A stretch of DNA of 64,000 nucleotides from Brevundimonas aveniformis DSM 17977 (GCF_000428765.1 NZ_AUAO01000001.1:806001-870000); one strand, 5' to 3'; numbered from the stretch's first letter, positions 49,237 through 63,317 are shown. Program-made: numbers and translations. Notes: generated by a model not told the origin, from the sequence alone.

Positions 49237-50489
49237 ATCTGACTGGCCTCGGCGGAAGCCGCTTCGTGCGCCGAGAACAACCGCCCGCGCTCCGTCCACA
49301 GAACGATGGCGATCGTCGCCAGGCCACAGACCGTGAAGCCCAGGGTCATCGGCACAGTCGTGCCGTCGAACTGCTGGCCGATGAAAAATCCGATCAGCGC
49401 CCCGCCCACGGATGAGATCACGCCCTGAACGGCGGCGGCCGTGCCGGCGATGTGGCCCATCGGCGTCATCGCCATGGAGCCGAAGTTGCCGCCGATGAAG
49501 CCGAAGCAGAACATAGTCAGGGCCTGGAGCACCGCAAAGGTGATCAGGGTCTCGTGCCCGCTCAGCGCCACGGCGAAGTGGCCGGCTGAGAACAGGGTGA
49601 AGCCGATCAGGGCGGTATGCGACAGCAACCGCTGGCCCAACCGCTGCACCAGACTGGCGTTCAACAGCGACGCCGCCGCCATGAAACAGCCGACCATGGC
49701 GAAGATGATCGGAAAGATCGCCGCATTGCCCAGGGCCACCTCGAACACCTGTTGGGCTGAGTTGATGAAGCCGAACAGGCAGCCGACGATGACGGCCATG
49801 GCCAGGGTGTAGCCGATCGACAGTCGGTTCGAGACCGTTTCCCAGGCCGCCGCCCCGATCCGCCTCAGGTCGATAGGCATCCGGTTCTCGGGCTTCAGCG
49901 TCTCGGGAAGCCGCAAGGCGGACCAGACCAGGATGGCGACGCCGAACAGGCCCAGCACCGCGAAGATCCAGCGCCAGGGCCCCAGCATCAGGATCAACGC
50001 ACCCACGCTCGGTGCCAGGATCGGCACGGCCAGGAAGACCAGGAACGACAGGCTCATCACCTGGGCCATCCGCCGCCCCTCGTACTGGTCGCGCACGATG
50101 GCGACGGCCAGCACCCGCGTCGAGGCCGCGCCGACGCCTTGCAGCACCCGCGCGGCCAAAAGGGCCTCAAAGCTCCAGGCGAAGGCCGCCAGCAGGCTGA
50201 ACAGCACATAGATTGCCACGCCGCTAAACAGCACCGGTCGCCGCCCAAACCGGTCCGCCAGCGGCCCGTATATGATCTGGGTGACCCCGAAACCGAGCAG
50301 ATAGGCCGTCACCACCCACTGACGTTGATTGGCGTCGCCGACACCCAGGCCTTCGCCGATGGCTGGCAGGGCCGGCAGCATGGAATCGATGGCCAGGGCG
50401 TTCATCGCCATCAGCATGGCCACCAGCGCCACCAGCTCCTTGAAGCCGATCTCACGGCGTGGGGTCACTGCGGGGGCGGTTGAGGTCAT
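49233..50489 (-). CDS. Bcr/CflA-type MFS drug-efflux transporter
   Basis: A 418-residue MFS exporter with 12 predicted helices. The Bcr/CflA marks are ALAIDSMLPALPAIGEGLGV, VTAYLLGFGVTQIIYGPLAD with motif A GPLADRFGRRPVLF, LLAARVLQGVGAASTRVLAV (motif C region) and DQYEGRRMAQVMSL. Such pumps export small antibiotics and sulphonamides. It reads away from the dispersed repeat at 50535 and convergent with the VOC gene. Confidence 0.92.
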   Translation of the reverse strand: MTSTAPAVTPRREIGFKELVALVAMLMAMNALAIDSMLPALPAIGEGLGVGDANQRQWVVTAYLLGFGVTQIIYGPLADRFGRRPVLFSGVAIYVLFSLLAAFAWSFEALLAARVLQGVGAASTRVLAVAIVRDQYEGRRMAQVMSLSFLVFLAVPILAPSVGALILMLGPWRWIFAVLGLFGVAILVWSALRLPETLKPENRMPIDLRRIGAAAWETVSNRLSIGYTLAMAVIVGCLFGFINSAQQVFEVALGNAAIFPIIFAMVGCFMAAASLLNASLVQRLGQRLLSHTALIGFTLFSAGHFAVALSGHETLITFAVLQALTMFCFGFIGGNFGSMAMTPMGHIAGTAAAVQGVISSVGGALIGFFIGQQFDGTTVPMTLGFTVCGLATIAIVLWTERGRLFSAHEAASAEASQI

Positions 50490-50534
50490 ACTCCCATAAA
50501 GGCCTTCGCACCTGCGAAGGGAAGGGGCGGCATG

Positions 50535-50677
50535 CCCCTTTCGTCATCCTCCGAGCCGTGCGGAGCACGGAACCGGGGGATCCAGTGCAACGATTGAGGA
50601 CCGCGTTTGCAGCCCGGAAAGCCCTGGGTTCCCCGATCTGCGCCGCTACGCCGCTTGTCGGAGGATGACGAAAGGGG
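50535..50677. repeat. MITE-like element with 20-base terminal inverted repeats
   Basis: Left end CCCCTTTCGTCATCCTCCGA (50535-50554) is the exact complement of the right end at 50658-50677. A further GGCAT/ATGCC match extends both ends outside with a small gap. The interior includes a small hairpin CCGTGCGGAGCACGG and GGGGGATCCA, sequence often seen in dispersed Caulobacterales intergenic repeats. It has no gene. The right end runs into the ribosome site of the permease gene at 50686. Confidence 0.75.
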
Positions 50678-50685
50678 GAATGCCC

Positions 50686-51774
50686 ATGCTATCCAGTCGG
50701 CAGGCGGAGAATCATGGATCGATGGCCGAGGCGGACGGACAGGTGAAGGCGAACGGGGGCGTCCTGGCCCTCATTCCCGGCGTCCTTGTCAGCATGGCTG
50801 TCGGCGTCGCGGCTTGGCTGGTCGGGCAGTTGGAGGCCCGGATCTTCGGCCACACCTGGATCGAGCCGCTGGTGCTGGCGATCCTGCTGGGGGCCTTGAT
50901 CCGCCTAGTGTGGACGCCGCATGCTCGCTTCAGATCCGGCATCAACTTCTGCGCCAAGCCGGTCTTGGAGGTGGCGGTGGCCCTGCTGGGCGCAACCGTC
51001 AGCGCCCAGGCTCTGGCGGCGGCGGGTTTGCCGCTACTGGCCGGGGTCGTGGTCTTCGTGGTCGTGGCCATGATCGGCGGTTATCTGATCGGGAAGGCGA
51101 TGGGCCTGCCAGCGCGCATGGCCATTCTGATGGCGGCTGGCAACGCCATCTGCGGCAACTCGGCCATTGCGGCCGTGGCGCCGGTCATCCGCGCCGAAGC
51201 CAAGGATGTCGCTGCCGCCATCGCCTTCACCGCCGTCATGGGGGTGATTGTGGTGCTGTTGCTGCCGGCGCTGGGCGTGGCCCTGTCGATGTCGGAACAG
51301 TCGTTCGGTGTGCTCGCCGGCCTGACCGTCTATGCGGTGCCTCAGGTTCTGGCCGCCGCCGCCCCGATGGGGCCGGTCGCGGTCCAGGTCGGGGCGATGA
51401 TCAAGCTGGTGCGGGTGCTGATGCTGGGCCCGATGTGCCTGGTGCTGGGCCTGCTGGCGCCCCGGCTGGACGGAGCGCCGGGTGAAGGCGCAGCGCGCCG
51501 GCCGCCCCTGCGCCACCTGGTCCCGTGGTTCGTGGTCGCCTTTCTGGTCCTGCTGGCCGCCCGGTCCGTCGGCTGGATCGGCGAAGACCTGGCCGCGCCG
51601 ATCAGTATGGTGGTCAAGATACTGACGGTTCTGGCCATGGCGGCGCTCGGCCTCGGGGTTGATCCGCGCGGGCTGGTCCAGGCCGGGCCCCGCGTGGCGG
51701 CGGTCAGCGTCCTGACCATCGGCCTGTTGATTGGGGTGGCGCTCGTGCCCGCTCTGCTGCTGGTGCGAAGCTAG
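50686..51774 (+). CDS. YeiH-family putative anion (sulfate-type) exporter
   Basis: A 362-residue inner-membrane permease of the UPF0324/YeiH family with about 10 helices. Marks are ILLGALIRLVWTPHARFRSG, GINFCAKPVLEVAVALLGAT, AAGNAICGNSAIAAVAPVIR and LTVYAVPQVLAAAAPMGPVA. Members are proposed sulfate/taurine-sulfonate exporters, but the substrate is unsettled. ATG at 50686 follows GGGGGAA that belongs to the end of the repeat element; in-frame ATG at 50680 is an alternative. Confidence 0.88.
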   Translation: MLSSRQAENHGSMAEADGQVKANGGVLALIPGVLVSMAVGVAAWLVGQLEARIFGHTWIEPLVLAILLGALIRLVWTPHARFRSGINFCAKPVLEVAVALLGATVSAQALAAAGLPLLAGVVVFVVVAMIGGYLIGKAMGLPARMAILMAAGNAICGNSAIAAVAPVIRAEAKDVAAAIAFTAVMGVIVVLLLPALGVALSMSEQSFGVLAGLTVYAVPQVLAAAAPMGPVAVQVGAMIKLVRVLMLGPMCLVLGLLAPRLDGAPGEGAARRPPLRHLVPWFVVAFLVLLAARSVGWIGEDLAAPISMVVKILTVLAMAALGLGVDPRGLVQAGPRVAAVSVLTIGLLIGVALVPALLLVRS

Positions 51775-51884
51775 CAGGACTGGCTTTTCGGGCCGGTGAC
51801 GGGTATGAGGCGCGCGCCTCCCCGAAACCCTCCCCCGATTAGCGGCGCGGAAATCTCTGCGACCGCCCCTGACCGATCCTGAAA

Positions 51885-53717
<1,833 letters not shown>

Positions 53718-53729
53718 TTCTGGAATCGT

Positions 53730-53756
53730 CTCCTCCCCATCAGAGATGGGGAGGAG
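53730..53756. terminator. Perfect hairpin between typA and phytase
   Basis: CTCCTCCCCATC and its exact complement GATGGGGAGGAG enclose AGA: 12 base pairs, 3-base loop. No T tract follows on either strand, so it is either a Rho-assisted bidirectional stop between convergent genes or a short dispersed intergenic repeat. Confidence 0.55.
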
Positions 53757-53762
53757 AGGTGG

Positions 53763-54869
53763 CTAAAGCCCCAACGCTCGCCGGATCTCGGTCCAGTCGA
53801 CCAGTTTGAAATTCTGCCGCTCGCGACGGCTTTCCAGGGCCTCACCTTCGGTGTCGGCGTCGTCCTGCATGACGACCAGCCCTGAGCCGTAGGGGCCGAC
53901 CGCCCCACCGAGCGCGGCCACGCCATCCGTGCCGGTGACGGCGTCGACGCCGTTGGCCGGATGGACCGAGAAGCGTCCGCGATAGACCAGGTCCGGCCCG
54001 TCGGCGCGATAGACGGCAAACGCGCTGTCGCCCTGTGAAGACGCGATCAGCCAGGCGGCACCGCCCGGCTCATGGAGCAGGGTCAGGCCCTCAACGTCGG
54101 GGGTCAAACGGTCTGACGGCGCCGGCTCGATCAGCCGACCGCCCGCATCGCCGGCGCCGGAGGTGTTGAACCGCCAGATGCCCGCCGCTTCCTCGCCCAG
54201 GTAGAGCCGCCCGCGCGCATCGTCGACAACGCAGCCTTCCGGCTGGGTCGGGACGGAGAACTGACGCTCGCCGCGCGCCTCGACAGCGCCATCCGTCCCC
54301 GCCCGCACGGCGACCTGTCGGATCTGTCCGTCGGTCGAGTTGATGAAGATCAGAAAGTCGTCGCCGCGCCGCCCGACGCACAGGCCGTAAGGCTCGCTGA
54401 GGTCGAGCGGAATGATCCCCCAGGGCGTCAGCTCGAAGGTCGACGGGTGCATCAGATACAGCGCCGCGCCCATACGGCCCCGGTCGCTGGCGGCTACCAG
54501 CACCCGCTCGCCCCACGGCGTCGGGAAGCCGCCACGCAGGTCGACATTGTTGAGCCGTCCATCGGGAATGAAGCTGAGCACCTGGCCGTTCAGGTCATAG
54601 GCATAGAGTCCCGCCTGTTTGTCGGTGCCCAGAATGACCGCGCGCGCCGGGTCGGTCGGATCCGCCCATATCTCCGGATCGTCCGCCGCATCGGCCCGGG
54701 TCGTGCCGACTGCCACAGTCTCAGCCGCCGCCGGAACCGGCGTGCCGACGCCCAGCGTCATGCGACGAGAGTCAGAATAGAATTCAGGGTCCAGGACATG
54801 ACACCCCGCGAGTGCTCCGGCGGCCAATGTTACAAGTATATAACTGACATATTTGTTTGTTGTAATCAT
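53763..54869 (-). CDS. Beta-propeller phytase-like lipoprotein
   Basis: A 368-residue protein of the beta-propeller phytase family, which releases phosphate from phytate in a calcium-dependent way. A lipobox LAGCHVLDP marks it as a lipoprotein. ATG at 54869 has AGAGGG upstream. Family features: DDPEIWADPTDPARAVILGT with TDKQAGLYAYDLNGQV, GRLNNVDLRGGF, EPYGLCVGRRGDDFLI, PEGCVVDDARGRLYLGEEAA, GIWRF, DVEGLTL, and a C-terminal HPANGVDAVTGTDGV-like segment. It is divergent from a TonB receptor, a pairing reported for bacterial beta-propeller phytases; phytate or phytate-iron uptake is an inference. Confidence 0.9.
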   Translation of the reverse strand: MITTNKYVSYILVTLAAGALAGCHVLDPEFYSDSRRMTLGVGTPVPAAAETVAVGTTRADAADDPEIWADPTDPARAVILGTDKQAGLYAYDLNGQVLSFIPDGRLNNVDLRGGFPTPWGERVLVAASDRGRMGAALYLMHPSTFELTPWGIIPLDLSEPYGLCVGRRGDDFLIFINSTDGQIRQVAVRAGTDGAVEARGERQFSVPTQPEGCVVDDARGRLYLGEEAAGIWRFNTSGAGDAGGRLIEPAPSDRLTPDVEGLTLLHEPGGAAWLIASSQGDSAFAVYRADGPDLVYRGRFSVHPANGVDAVTGTDGVAALGGAVGPYGSGLVVMQDDADTEGEALESRRERQNFKLVDWTEIRRALGL

Positions 54870-54957
54870 CACTGGCCCTCTGAACACGTCACATTCTATT
54901 TCGTCGTCAGTTCACATATGAACAACGATCAGTCAATGAGTGATTTGTTACTCGGGG

Positions 54958-54968
54958 ATGACAGAAAT

Positions 54969-54975
<7 letters not shown>
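54958..54975 (-). promoter_or_regulatory. Candidate Pho box for phytase (reverse strand)
   Basis: On the minus strand: GTTTCAT-ATTT-CTGTCAT, matching the PhoB repeat CTGTCAT-N4-CTGTCAT perfectly in one half and 5 of 7 in the other. It points at the phytase gene, 88 bases before its ATG. It also covers the start codon of the divergent TonB receptor (54969), which weakens the case. Confidence 0.4.
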
Positions 54976-58640
<3,665 letters not shown>

Positions 58641-58670
58641 GATCCTGCCTAGGCCGGTCCGGGATGGACG

Positions 58671-58686
58671 TCAATCAAGTGATTGA
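58671..58686. promoter_or_regulatory. Palindromic candidate operator before CDF exporter
   Basis: TCAATCA-AG-TGATTGA, a 7-base perfect inverted repeat with a 2-base centre, 31 bases before the CDF start. On the minus strand it abuts a TACAAT -10-like hexamer, the normal place for a metal-responsive repressor. The binding protein is not known. Confidence 0.45.
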
Positions 58687-58709
58687 TTGTAAATATATAA
58701 CCTAGCAGC

Positions 58710-59384
58710 CTAGTGGCCGTGCAACAGCAGCACCAGCCCGGCCAGGGCGATCAACAACAGGCCGAGCGCCATACCCTCGAAACGGGCAAGGCGTTGCAGG
58801 CGGAAGCGTTCGACACCGGCAAGGGCCAGGCCGGTGAAAACGACCATGCCCAGAACCGTCCCCGCAGCGAAGGCGACCGTCAGGGCTGCCACCACGCCCC
58901 AGCCATGCACCCCGGCCCCGACATAGACGGGCAGGAGGGCCTCGCCAGGCGAAGCGACGAGAAAACCGATCAGGCCCCAGGCGGCCGCCGCGTCGGACAC
59001 CGGCGCGCGTTCGGCAGGTGCCAGGCCGGCACCGGTCAGGGTCGCGCTGCGACGTAGCCCCCGGATCAGATACCAGAGGCCAAATCCGAACAGCACCACC
59101 GCTGACAGCAGCGGCATCATGCGGGTGATCCAGGGCGCGATCGACCCCGCCAGAGTCAGGGCCGAGCCGACGACCGCCGTCGAGACGATGTGGGCCAGGG
59201 CCGCCACGGCGGTGACGCCCAGCACCGTCGGCGTCTTCCACCCCTGGGCCCGGCCGACCGCCACGAACGGCAGCCAGTGGGTCGGCAGGGCCGCGTGCAG
59301 CAGGGCCACGACGAAACCCGCCCCCAGAAGCGACAGCAGAGACGCCTGGCTCAGATCGCCGGAAAGATCGACGGGAAGGGTCAT
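58710..59384 (-). CDS. Six-helix membrane protein, NicO/RcnA-like
   Basis: A 224-residue polytopic membrane protein with about six helices. The His motif ALLHAALPTHWLPFVAVGRA and FLVASPGEALLPVYVGAG resemble the HALxPxHxx block of NicO-type nickel/cobalt permeases, and length fits the short forms. A charged loop around residues 108-130 divides two halves. Adjacency to the CDF metal exporter and a palindromic promoter supports metal transport. Direction and metal are not determinable; alternatively a LysE-superfamily exporter of something else. Confidence 0.65.
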   Translation of the reverse strand: MTLPVDLSGDLSQASLLSLLGAGFVVALLHAALPTHWLPFVAVGRAQGWKTPTVLGVTAVAALAHIVSTAVVGSALTLAGSIAPWITRMMPLLSAVVLFGFGLWYLIRGLRRSATLTGAGLAPAERAPVSDAAAAWGLIGFLVASPGEALLPVYVGAGVHGWGVVAALTVAFAAGTVLGMVVFTGLALAGVERFRLQRLARFEGMALGLLLIALAGLVLLLHGH

Positions 59385-59400
59385 GGCCGACGCCGTAGAG

Positions 59401-59420
59401 TGTTACGATGTAACAGTCAA
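59401..59420 (-). promoter_or_regulatory. Palindrome inside the NicO-like promoter
   Basis: TGTTAC-GAT-GTAACA at 59401-59415. On the minus strand a TTGACT (59420-59415) -35-like box directly precedes it, so a bound repressor would block the promoter, 17 bases before the start at 59384. The layout recalls the Zur core TGTTATA-N-TATAACA with C/G in place of T/A, but does not match it exactly. Confidence 0.45.
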
Positions 59421-59515
59421 AGCATTTGAACCGTTCGGCGGAGTAACGGCGAAATTCGGATGAACCCGCAGCGGATGACCGCGCTATAAGAGATCGAACT
59501 CGACAGGAGCCGACC

Positions 59516-60778
59516 CTGAGCGCCGATCCCTATATCCTGTTTCTCCTGGCCCTGGGGCTGGTCATCCTTCTGGTGTCGTGGGCACCCGAGGGGTTGAAGC
59601 ATCTGCCGGTGACGTTGGCGATCCTGTGCGTCGGCATCGGCTTTGCGGTGTTCTCGACCGGGGCGCTGTCCTTTGATCCCGATCCACGCACCTGGGACAC
59701 CCGCACCGAACGGCTGGCCGAGATCGTGGTGATCATCAGTTTGATGGGCTGCGGCCTGAAGCTGGAGCGACCCGTGGGCTGGAAGAGCTGGAACGCGACC
59801 TGGCGGCTCCTGGCCATCGCCATGCCGCTGACGATCGCGGCGGTGGCGTTCCTCGGTGTCTGGGGGCTAGGTTTCGCCCTGCCCATGGCGCTCTTGCTGG
59901 GGGCGTCGATGGCCCCGACCGATCCGGTGCTGGCCTCGGACGTGCAGGTCGGGCGACCGGGATCGGGCGATGAAGACGAGGTGCGCTTCGCCCTGACCTC
60001 CGAGGCCGGCTTGAACGACGCCCTGGCCTTTCCATTCGTGCATCTGGCCATCCTGGCGTCGCTGGGCGGGCTGGCGGTGCAGGGGGCTTTGGTCGACTGG
60101 GCGCTGGACAAGGTGGCCTGGAAGATCGCCGCCGGCCTCGGCGTCGGGTGGCTGGTCGGGTTTGGCTTCGGGCGGCTGCTGTTTCGACGCGGATTTTCCC
60201 AGATCGCCGACGGGCTGGTGGCGTTAGCGGCGACCTTCGTGGCCTATGCGGCGACCGAGCTGGCGCACGGCTACGGGTTTCTCGCGGTCTTCGTCGCCGC
60301 CCTGACGATCCGCAACGCCGAGCGCGAGAGCGCCTTCCACCACCAGATGCACGAGCTGTCGGACCAGATCGAGCGGCTGTTGATTATGCTGGTGCTGGTG
60401 CTGTTCGGCGGGGCCCTGGCCAATGGACTGCTCGACAGCCTGACCTGGGTGGATGCGGCGGTCGGTCTGGCGATCCTGCTGATCGTGCGGCCGGTGGCGG
60501 GTCTGCTGGCCCTGATCGGCGCGCCCTACGCGCTCAGGGAGAAGGTGCTGATGGCCTTTCTCGGCATTCGCGGGATCGGGTCGATCTACTATGTCGCCTA
60601 CGGCATCAACCACGGTCAGTTCGGGGACTCTGAGCGGCTGTGGGCCATCGTCGGCTTCATCATCCTGGCGTCGATCGTCATCCACGGAGTGACGGCGACG
60701 CCGCTGCTGAGCCGACTTGCACGCTGGCGGGCCGAGGGCGAAGTGGCGTCGTCGACGACGTCGAGGGAACAGGCATGA
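59516..60778 (+). CDS. Cation:proton antiporter (CPA1/NhaP type), CTG start
   Basis: A 420-residue inner-membrane antiporter with about 12 helices. Family marks are LMGCGLKLERPVGW, ASMAPTDPVLASDVQVGRPG, LTSEAGLNDALAFPFVHLAI with the ND pair, and FLGIRGIGSIYYVAYGI. ATG/GTG candidates inside the first helix (GTG 59573) would cut the protein; the true start is probably CTG 59516, reading SADPYILFLLALGLVILLVS after it, with AGGAG 6 bases before. No ATG, GTG or TTG exists further upstream. The end overlaps the next gene as ATGA. Confidence 0.88.
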   Translation: MSADPYILFLLALGLVILLVSWAPEGLKHLPVTLAILCVGIGFAVFSTGALSFDPDPRTWDTRTERLAEIVVIISLMGCGLKLERPVGWKSWNATWRLLAIAMPLTIAAVAFLGVWGLGFALPMALLLGASMAPTDPVLASDVQVGRPGSGDEDEVRFALTSEAGLNDALAFPFVHLAILASLGGLAVQGALVDWALDKVAWKIAAGLGVGWLVGFGFGRLLFRRGFSQIADGLVALAATFVAYAATELAHGYGFLAVFVAALTIRNAERESAFHHQMHELSDQIERLLIMLVLVLFGGALANGLLDSLTWVDAAVGLAILLIVRPVAGLLALIGAPYALREKVLMAFLGIRGIGSIYYVAYGINHGQFGDSERLWAIVGFIILASIVIHGVTATPLLSRLARWRAEGEVASSTTSREQA

Positions 60779-61413
60779 AGGCTCTCACGGCGTCCATGAA
60801 GAGGGTCTGGCAGGACTACCGAGCGGTGGTCGGCAAGTTTGCCTTTGAGCTGGTGGTGGTTTTTGTCGGTGTCACCGCCGCCTTTGCTCTGGAGAATGCC
60901 CGCCAGGACGCCGAAGAGGCTGCCTATCGCCGCGAAGTGATTGCCGCTGTTGGACCAATCTTTGCCAGCGTCGGCTCGCACGGGCGGGACATCAGTGCCA
61001 CCATCCGTGCCGAGCTGGAGCGGTTCGATGAGGCTGTGGCGCGCGGCGAGCAACCCCGGCTGCCGGTCTATCGGGAGGCCGGCGGCGAAGGCCCCCCGAC
61101 CCAGATCTGGGATGGGCTGATGGCCACCGGGGCTGTGCGCGTGCTGGAGCCGCAGACGGTGTGGCGACTGGCGGCCCTGTTCAACACCCTGAACTCGATT
61201 GGCGATCGCTATCGCCGCTACAATGCCATTACAGAGACGCGCGTCTGGGCCCTGCGGCCCGACCACTCAGATGCCTGGGAGAACGGTGAGCTGCGGCCTG
61301 AGTTTCGCGCCTATGTGCAGCAGCTTCGGGAATTGGAGATCGCCAATGATCAGGCCTGTGACAGCGCCGAAGCCGTTCAGCGCGATCTGGCGCGCGACTA
61401 CCCGCAGCCCTGA
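60775..61413 (+). CDS. Membrane-anchored protein coupled to the antiporter
   Basis: A 212-residue protein with one N-terminal helix (KFAFELVVVFVGVTAAFALE at residues about 21-40), after a basic lead. The rest is an acidic, helix-rich soluble domain with a possible coiled coil (LENARQDAEEAAYRREVIAA) and TQIWDGLMATGAVRVLEPQT. The start ATG overlaps the antiporter stop (ATGA), so it is translated with it. Function not recognised; it may be an accessory subunit of the antiporter. Confidence 0.7.
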   Translation: MKALTASMKRVWQDYRAVVGKFAFELVVVFVGVTAAFALENARQDAEEAAYRREVIAAVGPIFASVGSHGRDISATIRAELERFDEAVARGEQPRLPVYREAGGEGPPTQIWDGLMATGAVRVLEPQTVWRLAALFNTLNSIGDRYRRYNAITETRVWALRPDHSDAWENGELRPEFRAYVQQLRELEIANDQACDSAEAVQRDLARDYPQP

Positions 61414-61471
61414 TCTTGCCCCGAACCGCCTGAGCGTTCAGAAGGGCGACGAACAACAGGAGACGTGATCC

Positions 61472-62296
61472 ATGGCCGGTGAATCCAGCTGGAATATGCC
61501 TGCGGGCGAGCTGATGAAGGGCAAGAAGGGCCTGATCATGGGGGTGGCCAACACCAACTCCATCGCCTGGGGCATCGCGCAACAGTTGGCGGCCCAGGGG
61601 GCCGAGCTGGCCTTCACCTATCTCGGTGAGGGGTTGGAGCGGCGGGTGCGCCCGCTGGCCGAAAGTGTCGGGGCCAAGGCGATCATCCCGTGTGACGTCA
61701 CCGATGACGCCTCCATGGACGCTTGTTTCGCCGAGCTGGAACAGGCCTTCGGCACGCTGGACTTCGTCGTCCACTCCGTCGCCTTCGCCAACAAGAACGA
61801 GCTGCAGGGCTCGTTCGTCGAGAACACCACGCGCGACAGCTTCCTACTGGCCATGAACATCTCGGTGTTCAGCTTTGTCGACGTGTCCCGGCGCGCCTCA
61901 GCCCTGATGCCGAACGGCGGCTCGATCGTGACCATGACCTATCTGGGATCCGAGCGCGCTATCCCGAACTACAACACCATGGGCGTGGCCAAGGCCGGGC
62001 TGGAAGCCGCCACCCGTTACGTCGCGCGCGACCTGGGGCCGAAGGGTGTCCGGGTGAACGCCATCTCGGCCGGTGCCATGCGCACGCTGAGCCTGGCGGG
62101 GATCTCGGGCGGTCGCGGAATGCTGTCCAAGGGTCGCGAAATGTCGGCCATGAAGGAGGACACTTCCATGGAGGGCGTAGCCGGTTGTGCCCTGTGGCTG
62201 TGCTCAGACCTCGGCTTCTCGACCACTGGCGAGGTCATCCACGTGGACGCCGGTTTCCACATGATGGGCATGGCGGGGGACGAAGGCGAGGGCTGA
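61472..62296 (+). CDS. fabI: Enoyl-[acyl-carrier-protein] reductase FabI
   Basis: A 274-residue NADH-dependent reductase completing the fatty-acid elongation cycle, target of triclosan. GKKGLIMGVANTNSIAWGIA is the FabI nucleotide site, HSVAFANKNEL the conserved loop, and the catalytic Tyr/Lys pair lies in YNTMGVAKAGLEAA (Tyr167, Lys174). ISAGAMRTLSLAGISGGRGM follows. The start ATG 61472 has a ribosome site AGGAGAC. It follows the membrane-anchored gene by 58 bases. Confidence 0.96.
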   Translation: MAGESSWNMPAGELMKGKKGLIMGVANTNSIAWGIAQQLAAQGAELAFTYLGEGLERRVRPLAESVGAKAIIPCDVTDDASMDACFAELEQAFGTLDFVVHSVAFANKNELQGSFVENTTRDSFLLAMNISVFSFVDVSRRASALMPNGGSIVTMTYLGSERAIPNYNTMGVAKAGLEAATRYVARDLGPKGVRVNAISAGAMRTLSLAGISGGRGMLSKGREMSAMKEDTSMEGVAGCALWLCSDLGFSTTGEVIHVDAGFHMMGMAGDEGEG

Positions 62297-62318
62297 TCCG
62301 GCTTGACCGGTTTCTTTC

Positions 62319-63317
62319 CTAGAACAGGTCGCCGATCTCGGACTGATAGCCGAACAGGCCTTGAGCGCCTCCGGTGTGGATGAAGACCACGGTTTCGCCC
62401 TGAAGCGCGCCAGAGCGGGCCAGGGCGATCAGCCCTTTCATGGCCTTGCCCGTATAGACGGGGTCCAGCAGCAGGCCGTCAGTGCGCGCCGCCAGGCGCA
62501 GGGCTTCGACGACGCCCGGGTCAATCTGCCCATAGCCCTCACCGACATAGTCGCAATCGGCGACGACCTGATCTCGGCTGACGGCCTCGGGCCGGCCCAG
62601 CATGACGGCGGTTTCGGTCGCCAGCTTGAAGACCATCTCTTCCTGTTTCGGACGGGGCGCGCGCACGCCGATACCGAGGACCGGAATGTCCGCACCCATC
62701 ACGGCTAACCCCGCGACCAGTCCGCCTTGCGTTCCGGCCGAGCCGGTGGCGCAGACGATACGGTCCAACTCGAGATCGAATTCGTCGGCCTGGACCACGA
62801 TCTCGCGGGCGCAGTCGACATAGCCCAGCGCGCCGATGGCGTTGGAGCCGCCGCCGGGAATGACATAGGGCCGGCCACCGCGCTCGCGTACATCGTCGGC
62901 GGTCTTTTCCAGTTCGGCAGTCATGTCGGTGTCGCGCGGGACAAAACGGATGGCGGCACCGAAGAGCTTGTCCAGAAGGACATTGCCGTTGCCCATATAG
63001 TCCTCGGCGCGCGAGCCGGTGCGCTCTTCGAGGATGACCTCGCAGTTCAGGCCACAGGCCGCCGCCGCTGCCGCCGTCTGACGCACATGGTTGGACTGGA
63101 CCGCGCCTTGGGTGACCAGGGTGTCGCAATCGTCGTCGAGTGCCGCCCCGACCAGGAACTCCAGCTTGCGGGTCTTGTTGCCGCCCCCGGCCAGTCCGGT
63201 GCAGTCGTCGCGCTTGATCCAGAGCTCGAGCCCCAGCATCTCCGAAAGGCGTGGCGCGACCTCCAGCGGGGTCGGCAGGTGGGCGAGGCGAACGCGCGGG
63301 AAGCGGGCGAGATGCAT
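62319..63317 (-). CDS. D-cysteine desulfhydrase / ACC deaminase family
   Basis: A 332-residue PLP enzyme of the D-cysteine desulfhydrase/1-aminocyclopropane-1-carboxylate deaminase group. The PLP lysine is Lys51 in GGGNKTRKLEFLVG; QGAVQSNHVRQTAAAAA and the phosphate-binding ATGSAGTQGGLVAG loop are intact. The C-terminal DPVYTGKAMKGLIAL and FIHTGGAQGLFGY are conserved. The pattern IPGGGSNAIGALGYVDCARE favours the desulfhydrase branch, but ACC deaminase cannot be excluded by eye. Convergent with fabI. Confidence 0.9.
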   Translation of the reverse strand: MHLARFPRVRLAHLPTPLEVAPRLSEMLGLELWIKRDDCTGLAGGGNKTRKLEFLVGAALDDDCDTLVTQGAVQSNHVRQTAAAAAACGLNCEVILEERTGSRAEDYMGNGNVLLDKLFGAAIRFVPRDTDMTAELEKTADDVRERGGRPYVIPGGGSNAIGALGYVDCAREIVVQADEFDLELDRIVCATGSAGTQGGLVAGLAVMGADIPVLGIGVRAPRPKQEEMVFKLATETAVMLGRPEAVSRDQVVADCDYVGEGYGQIDPGVVEALRLAARTDGLLLDPVYTGKAMKGLIALARSGALQGETVVFIHTGGAQGLFGYQSEIGDLF

